A stretch of DNA of 64,000 bases. It comes from Eretmocerus hayati. Its lineage: Eukaryota > Arthropoda > Insecta > Hymenoptera > Aphelinidae. The notes beneath the pieces are model-generated. The model did not search any database. It had not been told where the DNA came from and was given only the letters and a program-made list of their open reading frames with translations. The DNA lies in assembly GCA_029851415.1 (NCBI GenBank), contig CM056743.1, forward strand, positions 118,450,305 through 118,514,304, in the 5' to 3' direction. The translations under genes and the position numbers were made by a program. Of this stretch, positions 39,459 to 51,400 are shown piece after piece (position 1 is the stretch's first letter; every line of letters begins with the position of its first letter).

Positions 39459-42400
39459 CGCGGGAACGAGCCGCAATTTCGAATCGCTGGGATTGTGGTA
39501 AATCGCGGATTTCCTGCGAGAGCTTTCGAGAGATTGAGAGAGGATGCTACATTCGCAGTCACTCATTGCGCCGTCGTGTTGTTTTGTGGCTGTTCAGTTT
39601 AACCCAACTGCTTCAATCGGTGTTGAGGTATATTTTTGTCAAATTTCTTACGTACGAGAATGTTCCTTCGCTCTTTGGCTCGTTTTTTATCTGGAATCCG
39701 AATGCCGAGTAGAAAAAATCGGTGATATCGTGGAATATGGATTTAATCATGACAGCTGTATTGATCATAAATCTGAATGGTAGTCGAAACCGTGACTCTG
39801 GAAAAAATTGAGTTCCTCGCCGAGACAACAATATTAATCAAACTTCCAAAAACAGAATCACCAAAGTGACACGTAGGATTAGCGAGGAATTACACAGGAA
39901 TTTTAAAATTGCGCAATCCCGAAGTTTCGTCTCGCACCTCCTCCTTTTATTTTTTCACAGAATCCAGAGGCCGTTATTTACTCCACAGACAGCTACCGCA
40001 GGAATTTCTCGCCCAAACGATTGTGAACAACTCAAGCCAGCGCAACTTGTCTAGTCCAACGCGTTGGCGTAAAAGCAACGCGAGAATTGTAAAATGTTGG
40101 AAAATAAAATAATCGGAATCCTACCATCTATATGATCATCATCAAAGCAGATCGGATCGCGGCCTCCCCTCGAAACCACTGCTTTAAATATATATGTGTA
40201 TAGGTATACATGTAATATGTATGGAGTATCTTTTGCAAACGGTGAAACGTGGAAACGAGATCGGCTGATGGTATAAGCGAGCGAGCTTTAGCTGATGAGA
40301 AGAATATAGTCAAGAGAAGAAAAAGTGGACCACGCCGAGAGCAGCGAACAGCTGTACGGAATTAATTTAATCGGATATGCAGGCTTGTAGTACGCTACTC
40401 GCGCTTGCTGATCTGTGGCTCTCGGCGTTGGAACACGGCCTCGATAAATCGTCTCTCTCGCTTACGTCCTCATCGTCGTCGTCGTCGTCGTCGTCGTCCT
40501 CTTGGCGATGCAGCAGCGCTTTATACATACATGGCTATCCTATCACAGCCGAGAAATCGCAAACGGCAGCCGCGTGGCTAAAGTTTTTGAATCTCGCGAG
40601 CGAGCTCCATTAGGCTCTTATTCACGTCGTCTCATTTTCTCTTTTACGACGCTGCGCTGGTACTCAGTACATACACGCCGATGCTCCTTCTTATCCGGAT
40701 TTCACTTGCTCCTCTGAAATGTTTGAACGGATACCTATTTTTTATTTTTAGCTCATTCGCGCTATTTGCCATCGGTCCTGTTTTGGGGGCCTGTCATTGA
40801 TACATCGCAGAAAGAGATTACGCGGGAAATGACGCATGCGTGGGTTTCTGATAACGATTCGTTTTCAAATTTCTTTTTTTTATTCTTGTGAAAATCTTGC
40901 TGTAAATTGCAATGTTACCTGATTAAATCTTTCCTCGGAGATTATGGATATCTTTTGAGTTCTATGAGTTTTGAGATAAATTTGGTGCAAGCCATGTTAC
41001 TGTAAATAGTTACTAATCAACATATCAGAAGTGAAATCTCTGATCTACTCGATTCTCTCACTTCTTTTTTTTCAAATCGAAAGCTTTTAGAATACTTCAA
41101 TGAGATTTTGTGATCGCCGAGTAACTCATCAGAGCGAGAGAGGAATCGATAACTGTCCGGAAGCGTGAAAAATCGTTCAAGTTCAAGTACATTCCACGAA
41201 TCTCCAAATTTGAACTTAAGAAGAGAAATACAATGATCCGAAAAAATCGTATAACTCTCCATCATCTCATCGACAAGGGAATTGGCATGCAAAAATGATA
41301 CGCTGACGACGACTTGATGAGAAAACTCAACGCGCGATTTACCAGATCGAGTACTCGGAATGATGAAGGTGAACGATTTCTCTTGCTATAGTAAATAAGA
41401 CATGTCTTATAGTACACGTGAGTGAATATACTCGACACTGTACGTGTCTATCCGTGTATTATAAACGAGGCCGACAAAAAACAATAATCGACACAATTAA
41501 GAATGCTCAGAGCGCGATTCCCACAATTGAGAGAGTGAACGCGCGCGTTGATCTTGCAATGAGCGATTCCACGGACTCCTCAATCATCGATCCCTCTCCA
41601 TCGCTCTCGTTGCCACTTATCTCTCAATTATACTTCCCGCAGTCACGTCCCGCGTCCGTCCGAGTCCGGCGCGGCGTATATATGTATAAGTCTCCCGCCA
41701 TCATCAGCCAACTCGCTCGCGCACCAATTAACTCGACACACGCTCTATCGCTTTTGAAATAGTTTTACGCATATATGAGCATGCATCGGATCAAAACGCG
41801 CTCTATATGAGCTCGCTCGGGTCTCTAATTACCCAAATTAGACCTCCGTCCGCTAATAAAATAAGTATTATACACTTTCGCGTGTATGTGTACATTCACA
41901 GTGTAAAGTAACCGACCGAGAAACCGCTATACAGATACGAAGCGCGGAAATAATTTTACCAGCGTTTTTCTCGTGTTCTATGATATTATAGAACTGAGTG
42001 CATGGTGTACTTTTATCGCGATTAGACGCTCGTTATTTTGTCATAAGACTCGACACTATATCGCGAGCGTATGTGATGGTTTTAGTGCGTAATCGAATGC
42101 AAAGATTGACGCGAGAATTAATGGCGATTGCAGATTAGTCGTCGCGGTGGTGATAGTATATACGCCGCGCATGATGGATCGGTATTGCAGAGAGGTATGT
42201 GCCGAGCCAACAAAAGTTAACGTGTTAATGGTAGCTCAGTTATTACAGGTAAGATAGAGTAACGTCAAAAGGAGCGTCAATTGGCTCGGTCGATAGAGGC
42301 CTTGCGCCTGAAGCGGGCTGGAACGACGCGCTCGAGGGGACGTGGGTTCGAATCCCGGTCGGGTCATCAGAATTTTTTTCCGAGTAAGTCAACTGAGAAC

Positions 42401-45400
42401 GCGAATCCTTGCGCTTCGACAAAAGAAAAATAATAAAATGCCTCGAGTGCTGAAGGCTCGGCCCAAAAATTCGGATGAACGATTGGGCTCCGATGAGGGT
42501 TGGTGATATCCTCCCGCAGCTACGTCGAGGTTTGAATTTTTCTTTCACTATCATTGACAGTCCAGAAGTATCGCAGAACTTGTCGAGTCTGATTAAGGTT
42601 GTGAGTCAAAAAATACGCCACGGTTGGTGCTTGAATCTCCGTAAATAGCAACTCTGCTAGGGTCTGTTCGAAAGTTCGCACTCACCTGATAGGGAAAATG
42701 GAAGAGACTAAAATCTGGATATATGAATGGCCTCCACGCCAAGGCGGTGAGGGTAACACGTAAACATTGGGTAACTGTAAGGTAAAATTGAGCGTGGAGT
42801 CTATATTATTACGAGAGTAACCATACCGTGAAAATACTTTGATTGACTCTAATCTTATTTGAATGAGTCATTTCGTGGAAGAGTGCAAGAAATGAATTTT
42901 TGTCATAATTCAAACTGGTCTAGAGGAAATTCAATCCGTCTAATTTTTCTTTGTATCCTTGAACCTACATACAGATAATTCAGATACCACGTTGAAATAT
43001 TTTTCTTGTATTACAGCTTGAGAGAATTTGGCCACGAAAGAGTTTGAATTTTATCATAAGCTCTGGTCAAGCGATCTTTTCGATTTCTGGTCACTTGTCC
43101 AATCAATCTCCAGTCAGATCGTTGTATTCTCCATTAAGTGATTTGAACTAACTAGCTCGCGTAGTGGCGCAACCGAGACATCGATCCAAATAATGACCGT
43201 GTTCTCGTATCGACGATAATTATCGATCGATCCATTCTTGATCGCAAACATCGCCATCCTTCAACGCACGTATACTCTCGAGCTGATCATACCGGTAAGC
43301 TGTTTCTTTCACGCCCCAGGCATACAAGAATATATAAGAGCCCCCATATCGATTCGATCTTTTTGCGCCCGCGAAGCGAGATTTGCGCGAATACGAGGGG
43401 GAAAGGAAGAAAAACAAAAGAGGGAATCCGGAGGGCGCGAACAATCCCGAGACCCCCATACCTCTTCTTTATAATTAAATTTTATTTACGATCGTCGACG
43501 ACCACTTTTACAGAGGGAGGGCAAAAAAATAATGTTTCGCCCACGAGGATGTTTAACGTAATAATAGATATACATATATGCTCGCTTACTTGCACGTGAG
43601 CGAGTGTCAGGTGTGTGTGTGCGCGCGCGCGAGAGTGAGAGAGAAGTAAAAATGTGCAGTAATATTGGCAAAGAATGGCCAGGAGGCCAAGAGATGGAGA
43701 GAGAGAGGGGGGGGGGGGGGAGGGGGAGATTGTACAAAAAGGAAGTCGAGAAATGAGAAAAGGATGTTTTATCGCTCTTCGGAGGCGTTGCGCTCCGCAT
43801 TTTTCACTTTGCGCATGATGGCCATTTGCATTCGAATGCGCGCAGACCGATATACACTTCCTTTTTTTTTTTTGACTCTTGAAATGTCATGGATCCTCGC
43901 ATGGTCGTTTTCGTTGTCGTCGTGTTTTTTTTAATTCTCTCTTCTTGGCTTCCCGAGACCTCATTCGTTTTACATTTCCTGATCTTTGCTTTCGTCTTGT
44001 TGGTCGTGCGCTGCTGGATGTATGCGTTTATGTACAGAGGGATGTTTGTGCGAGGAATTAGTCGCTTTTTTGGCGACACGGCAATCAATTTTTGCTCACG
44101 GAGGGGGGCCTCTCTGCATACATATATCGAAAGAAGATCCGCGAGAAGTATAGCGCACCGATTGGAGACTCGAAGTCGCAGACGCGATTGAATCACAATA
44201 TTTGGATGCTTTGACAAAGAAAACCAAATAATCTCTCTTGAATTTTTTCATTCTGATTAACGGCGTATTCATTTGTCTGATTCCAGGTGCCGCCACAATC
44301 GACACAGCCTTTTAAATTTACAGTTATCGAGTCCTGCGATAGGATAAAAGAGGAATTCAATTTTCTTCAAGCACAATATCACAAGTGAGTATACCATATC
44401 TTATCAATTTTTAGTATGTATTGTGCGGCATGTACAGAGAAGTTGTGGTTTCATACTGATGCAGCATGTAGACCAATCAAAAAAGCTCTTCCACACTACC
44501 CTACACTGTGAGAATTCAATTAGAAGATTCCTGGCATTGTTAGTAAGCGGCTCTTATGCAAATTCACTTAGAGCTGATTCGGCATTTCAACACTTGAAAA
44601 TCACCTTGGATTCGTATACTTAATTTTACCACAGATGCCTGCGTAATTTTGCGTGTAAAATTGCACAGCCATATAGTCGGCTCGTTAATGCGAGGCTCGT
44701 AAACGTTATTTTTATTGCCGCGCATGCTCATGTACATTGGAAGGAATACGAGTCAAGCTCATTCTTTAGCTTGAAAACGCGTGTGAATAATGCATTCTCC
44801 ATACTCGGAAACGATTCATTGCGGTTTACTTGTGTGAGCTGGTGATTATTTTCTGAGCCCCTCGCGATTTCGAAATAGAGATGAAGTCGTCATTGGTGGC
44901 ATAATGACTCGAGATGAATAAATTCATTCTTTTGTTCATGTCTACCTAAATAAATTATCATTTTTTCCTGAATTTAAGGCACCGTCTGCTATTTTTAGAC
45001 ACAAACAGTCATAGTTTTGATGTTGACATTCATTTACATTGAGTTAAAACGATATCATGCATATTTGTAATCCGACTGAAATGTCGGTGTGTGTGGATGA
45101 AATGGAATCGCACTCTCGTTCCATACTAGTGCGCAGTAAAATTCAATGAAATTTCCATCAAAATTCCTGATGGAATATCCCAATAAGATTTCTGAAAGCC
45201 TATCTGCCTGCATATTTTCGATGCTTCTTTTCGAAGGCAATCGAATCAGAAGCGCAGGCTCAGAGGATCACATATGTCAACAAACGTAAGCTGCTTCATT
45301 CTTTGCAGCCCGGTTTCTGCAACGGCCACAGCACTCAAACCGCTCTAGTTAAGGTCTCTGATAATAATTTGCACAAAGGAGTCTCTACTATCCGCGTGAG

Positions 45401-48400
45401 CGCGAGTAGTCCATTTATAGATCGGCTGGATCATTCAACTAGTTCATATATAAACTGCCGAGTCGGTTGATGGAGAGATTGATTGATTGATTGATTTTTT
45501 GTTCATTGGGGCTTTGGGGTGGGACCCTATTTAGCCCTGTTATAGATGTTTACAGCAATATCTTACATATTTAGGTAAATAATGAGGTATTATATCAAAA
45601 AATTCCAAAAGATTACGTCATTACAGAGGTACTGGACGTATATGCGTAATGAGATACGAATAAACGAGACTTGAACTCACAATAGTATTGATGGATTATC
45701 TAAAGATTTGTCAAGTACAAGAATTGCATATGAAGTATAGCTTAGCGAGGAAAAGTGGAAATTCTTGTGAAATATACAGCCTTATGACTTAGTATAGTTA
45801 CACAGATAAAAGAAAGAGAAGAACTCCATTACGAGTGAAAAAGAAGAAATTATCGAGAAGTTGTTGGAAAAAGAGAAAAAAAACCAATGTGTATTGGACG
45901 TCTACAGCAGAAGCTATCGTGATTCACGAAATAATTGGTGAGAGGCGATCGAGATCACCTTGGGAGTATACAGGGATAAGAGCCGAATTCTTCTGGGAGC
46001 GCATACATACGATATTGTTGCGGACAGTTGGATGCAAGTACTTTAGATCTTTAGCCTTTTGAGACGCAGTACGGAGCAATTCATACACAGGTTTCGGCCA
46101 GAGCGAAGATACATATGAGGGTTTCCATGGAACATTTGACTATTGACCCTCTAAAATAAAAAAAAATTTTTCTCATCGCACACGTTTAAAATGGGTTTCA
46201 TGTGATTCTTATACCTCGAAAACATGTGAAAAAAGTGGTGCCACTCTCTTCCAAGCCGAGGTATCTGGTTCAGAACGAATTGTACGGAATTTCACACTTG
46301 AAACATTCGTGAATCGACTTCAATCGAACAGATTCGATTCAAAACATTGTCTAGACGATCGATACGGATTATATTTTGCCTGACTTGACTTTAAGATGAA
46401 TTCCATCATTGATTTCTCCGAAATTCGATGTGAATTTCCAAAATCGAGTCAAGAGCTATGAGTCTCATTTCAATTTCTAGAATACACTGTGGTGTTATTT
46501 TGTTCATTTTTCAGCCGTATACTATGTAAAAATCAAGAAAATCGCGATACCATCACATTTAGCGGCTTATTTAGCTTACCATCCGGATTCAAATATTTCT
46601 CCTCAGCTTCTCACAGAAATACCGATCGACAATTGTAACTCAGAACAGTGCGGTTATATCCCTTTTGCGATGAAGAAAAAAGAGCACAACATTCCAATCC
46701 TGTGCTTTACGTTTCCTGATTATGCCATCAAAAAATGACCGTTTTGAGAGCCAGTGGCGCGATAACTTTATGAGCTTTGAAGCTTTATAAAATTTGTCCG
46801 GATCAACGCACACTCACAAACCAAACGGGATTCGATTCGTCTTCTTTTCAACTTCGAAAACTCATTGCTAAATTTTCCGTTTTGCACAAGGTATTTCATC
46901 AATTTCGTAAACAATAGCCAGAAAAAGTTTTCCCACAAAACTCAGTTACATCGATGAATGAGAGTTAATATCATAGCCAAATCAGCGCACACCTCTGAAT
47001 CAAAGATTTTCTCAAAATATGAGATTAGTAGATGGATATATCATTCCACCGAAGTAGTTGTGGCATAGGTATTTTAGTTACAGCCTTATCAATTCAAAAA
47101 ATCGCGTTGGTACGTTTGTAAACTACCCAAAAATCATCCTTTGCGGTCTGCTATTGACAAATCAGGATGCGTTTCAACAAAAAAGAATTTAGTCCATATT
47201 GAATGATGCCAAATACTATAAAATGCCACTCCTGCGCACTCCGAATAGTTCAAAATACTCTTGGAACACTGCAGTAACACAAAAGTTGAAAGTTCCGTGG
47301 AAACTCTCATATACTCTTTCATTTCCACCAGCTTCAAATATTGGATTCGCAGTCATGTTTCAGAGTTTAGGAACACGAGAAAGAATCTCGTCTCGCGTAA
47401 GAGCCGAGGATAATTTGATTTTCAAAGTATGAGTAGAGCAAGATTTTGTATGTGAAATCGAGTTGCGTGTTACTGCTGAATTAGCCACATTTTCATGCGG
47501 AGTCCATTGAGAAATTTCACTCACTTGAGCAACGCATTCTTTCACTCCGATCGATTCTAAAACTCTAGAGACTGCTTGTTCAGGTCCAGATTTGAGTTCA
47601 TCAGGAATGCCAGCGATACAAATTTCAGGCGTGTCAACGATAAGCAAATTTTGAGCTAGACTGTTAACTTGAGACTGGACATCAGTCAATTCTGCATGGA
47701 GTTGATTTTGAGAAACACGAATTCATTTCTCTAGGTCATTCAACCGCGTCACAAGTACTTCGACTTTCTTATAATTTTCTCTGTTCTGCTCATCAAACCT
47801 ACGCATAAAACGGTTGAACCAGGGAGGAGCCTCAGGATCGTCCTTAAACTCAATTTCCTGCGCTTGCATCCTAAAAGATATGAGTGCTTATGAAAAACAC
47901 TGACACTTCCACTTCAAGACGCACAAAATTGTAGCAGAAATACTATTCTAAACTTGTAAGTGGGCTTCAAACTTGCAGAACCAAAACAAATCACTGAGAT
48001 GGTACAGTAGAACTCTGCGTAGTCGGAGGCTCTTGGCGCCACCTGACAACTGACGTAGGTAGCCGAATGGAGTCTGCGATTCTCAAACACGTGTGGCAGG
48101 CAATGTGGTTGTTGAATAATAGCAACGAATATAGACCGTAATAGAAGCACAGGTCCCGTGTATTTTTTTCAGCCAGAGCTTGGGTCACAGCCCAGTTAGT
48201 ACTGTGACCCAAACACCAGGTGGCAACCACTCGGGTCACGCCATGGCGGCGAATGCGTGAGAGCTGCACAAGCAGAAGCTGCCATCGTCGCCGACTTTTT
48301 TTATTACATTTAACTCTTGTTTCGCGGTATATTATTTCAGCGTCCCAGGTCCTCTCCCATTTGATGAATTTTTTGTAACGAGGGATGTTTTTGTTATTGG

Positions 48401-51400
48401 GAAGTCAATTTCAAACATCAAATCTCAAGCCCCTCTAGGAGCCAGCACTTTATATGCAACCTTTGTTCAAATATCTGTAAGTGTTGATTGGTGTAGTCGA
48501 TACAGTATCGGACTAGCATCCGGTAGGTTGGGGTTCGATCCCAGCTAATTCTATTTTTTTTTTTTTTTCAATGAACTCCCTAATTAACTATATGATTAAT
48601 TCGAATTGTCGTACCTTTGACGCTACTTTATTTTTATTTCTCCCCAACGTCCATGGGAATTTATCTTGATATTCAATCAGAATTGAACATACGATCGTTT
48701 TTTCGAATAATAGCAAGTGTTACATTGTTTTCAAAAAGTCGTTCTGGCAAAATTGGAAGTTTTATTTTCTTTACTGAATTCGGAAATTATTAAAGTGAAT
48801 ATATTTATTTGTCGTCACAAATTTTGTCTTTCAATCGGAAATTCAATATCGAGGTATGTACTGTACGCTGTAACAGGAATTTCATTCTTTCCCCGATTGC
48901 TGACACACGAATTCCGTTTTCACGAAACAATTTTCTTCGGAGACTTGAGTGATGGGATTGGTAGGACGTGATTACAAATAATGATTCAGAGTGTTCGATT
49001 AAGTTGAACGGAGACAATTATTCATTAGCTAAGTGAACTACATGGACCAATAAACTGATATAGGTGATGGATTATTCATAAAACTAGAAAATTGGTTTCT
49101 CAATCATTATGTATGATCAACGACTTATCAATACGATGACTCAAGGCTCTGAAAGTATTGTTCCGTGGGAAGGGAACTCCTGTGTGAGCCGTCGGAGAAA
49201 GAATAAAATTCCTATCATAGCGCATGCACAGAATGGTCCTCGACATTGAATTTCCGATTGAAAGACAAAATTTATGACGATGTTTGAATATATTCATTTT
49301 AACAATTCCCGAATTCAGTAAAGAAAATGCAATTTCCAACTTTGCCCGAACGACTTTTTGAAAAAAAGTTAACACTTGCTATATTCGAAAAAACGATCGT
49401 ATGTTCAATTCTGATTGAACATAACGATCGTTTGAATACAAGATAAATTTCCATGGACGTTGGGGAGAAATAAAAATAAAGTAGCGTCAAAGGTACGACT
49501 ATTCGTAATTAATCATATCGTTAATTAGGGAGTTCATAGAAAAAAAAAAAAAAAAAAAAAAATAGAATTATCCGGGATCGAACCCCGACCCACCGGGTGC
49601 TAGTCCGATAGTGTATCGACTACACCAATCAATACTTACAAACAAACGAACAAAGGTTGTATATAAAGTGCTGGCCCGTAGAGGGGCTTGAGATTTGATG
49701 TGTGGAATTGACTTCCTGATAACGCCTCTTCGCATTTGTTGACTGACAAAAAACATCCTTTATTACAAAAAATTGAACAAATGTGAAAGTATTTGGGAAG
49801 TCGAAATAATGTTAACAGTAAGTGCGCGTCAGCTGCTTGTGCATCGCCGAAGCTGGCGGGACAGAGCAGGATCAACAAGCTACCGCTTATTCAGATTTTT
49901 ATGCAACAAACACTACAGTGACGATATTTAGATAAAATTCGCGTCATAAGATGAGACATCATTATCGTGTGCAAGCAGGGCGGGTTAGCATTCTCTTTCG
50001 AGTTGCCGCCGTCGCAGCTTAAAAGCTCGGTCGATAGTAACGCCCCTGTCCGGCTACTTAGTGAACTACACGATCTGGCTGAATCTTCTCCATAAGACCT
50101 GTTCTTCTATTACGGTCTATATTCGTTGATAATAGGTTATAACATAACCTCCAAGAAAGCTTCCACGTAGATGTACTTAAATTGATTGCAAGCAGTCAAA
50201 ATCCACTGATAATTATGGGTGAGACGGTATAGCTTGCAAAATTGAGCGTGCAATGATCTGTAACAGGATGTCCGTGGGCCTTTTATGGCAGTACACAGTT
50301 TTAAGTAAGGAGGAATGTATAGAAGTACGTGTGATGGTGTCACTCACCGATAGATGCGTATCTTCACGTGGAGTCTAATGTAAACTGGCTACGACATATA
50401 CATTGCATGGATGGCGAGGAAAGAATAGTCACATTTCCACCAGGGTGTAGCGGTGAATTTGGAATATATATGTTGTTCTTTCCTCGAGGTTCACTCTCAT
50501 TTACTATGTTTTTATTTCAATCTTATATATTTTTCATATTTTGTAACCATGTGATCTAGTGTATTACCCTCGTCAATCCTCTTGTGGGTGTCTGTCTTCC
50601 TGCATATGTATTTCTGATGAATATACTGCGAACTATGTAGGATCTAAGAGTCCTTAGTCTGAATAAAGAACTCAGTCATCTCGTCGTCATTCATCGATTC
50701 AACCAAGCACTTACGGAAAATACCCTAATAAACATTAGAATAATGAACAATCATCAAAGCGCAGATGCTGAATTCGTAAGGCAATCGCGTGTTTATCCAC
50801 CGTTCAAAGTGGCTAAAGAAATTCTCAACTAAATCCTTACAAGATACTCAATTGGACTTCCCGCGGAGAGCTAACAATTAGTACGTGTTGAACTTTGTTA
50901 AAACTGGTTACTCGCGTCTCTCAGATTCCCGTTCGTGGAATTCATCGAACGCATTAGCTCGGTTGATACTCTTGCTACCGCTGCTATGTAGCTCGACAGT
51001 TTAATTAGCGCACATAACCGCTCGTATATTCAAAGCTCTCTCACAGCTTGGTGGCTGTGTATACGTGGATGTAGCAAGCTTGGAATTTCTCGTCTTCTCT
51101 GCTCTAACCAATTCGCTTTAAATAATTCCGTCGTTTACTCGCGGACGAGCTTCTCGCGGTCGACACCCACACCAGCGCGTAAAGCTCCTCTCGATTTGCT
51201 GGCTTTAGAGGAGAGCCTCTCGAAAGTCCAGGTGATATTCCGGAGGGTTGCGTTGGTTCTCAGCATCAGCAGCTCTTTCGTGAAATACACACATTTATAC
51301 AGAGTCGTATTATACGTATATATTCGAGGGAAATGGCAATTTTGTACGGGAATAGTGGTGGTGGTGGTGGTGGTGGCAGCGTAATGGCCGGTACTTTGGC

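Larger units (their letters stand above)
5141..44286 (+). other. groucho intron 1 (39.1 kb)
   Basis: GTAGGT...CAG. The intron carries most of the mobile elements in the window, each listed separately. The gaps between them (about 5.1-8.0, 9.4-12.0, 12.7-18.0, 18.2-21.1, 22.4-24.2, 25.0-26.4, 28.9-29.9, 30.1-31.4, 36.7-42.2 and 42.8-44.2 kb) show no recognisable gene. They hold AT-rich sequence, scattered microsatellites, and patches rich in GAGAG and CTCGCG words, for example at 15400-15600, 20400-20550 and 38950-39070. Such a long first intron in a developmental regulator commonly contains enhancers, but none can be pinpointed by eye. Confidence 0.85.
48110..50135. mobile_element. Diverged 2-kb foldback structure with opposed tRNA-like heads
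   Basis: The left side (about 48110-48970) and right side (about 49130-50135) are inverse copies, clearest at AACGAATATAGACCGTAATAGAAG near 48122 and its inverse near 50105-50128. The pairing is also clear at CAAATCTCAAGCCCCTCTA..CCAGCACTTTATAT (48418-48455 and 49668-49702), and throughout the tRNA-like, T-rich and TCGTACCTTTGACGCTACTTTA segments. Identity is roughly 80-85% with indels. It is therefore either an old foldback transposon or two copies of one repeat inserted head to head. Similar open frames in both arms (GNSISR and GNSMSR) arise from the shared DNA. Confidence 0.75.

Noticed and set aside
43889..44191. 100-codon frame with two hydrophobic stretches just upstream of groucho exon 2
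   Set aside because: The hydrophobicity comes from a T-rich intron sequence (TTT, GTC and CTT codons). There is no splice logic joining it to the gene and no recognisable family.
48478..48560. Functional tRNA gene
   Set aside because: The A and B boxes are present, but the T arm is a base short, the acceptor ends do not pair, and the unit is repeated in inverse in the other arm.
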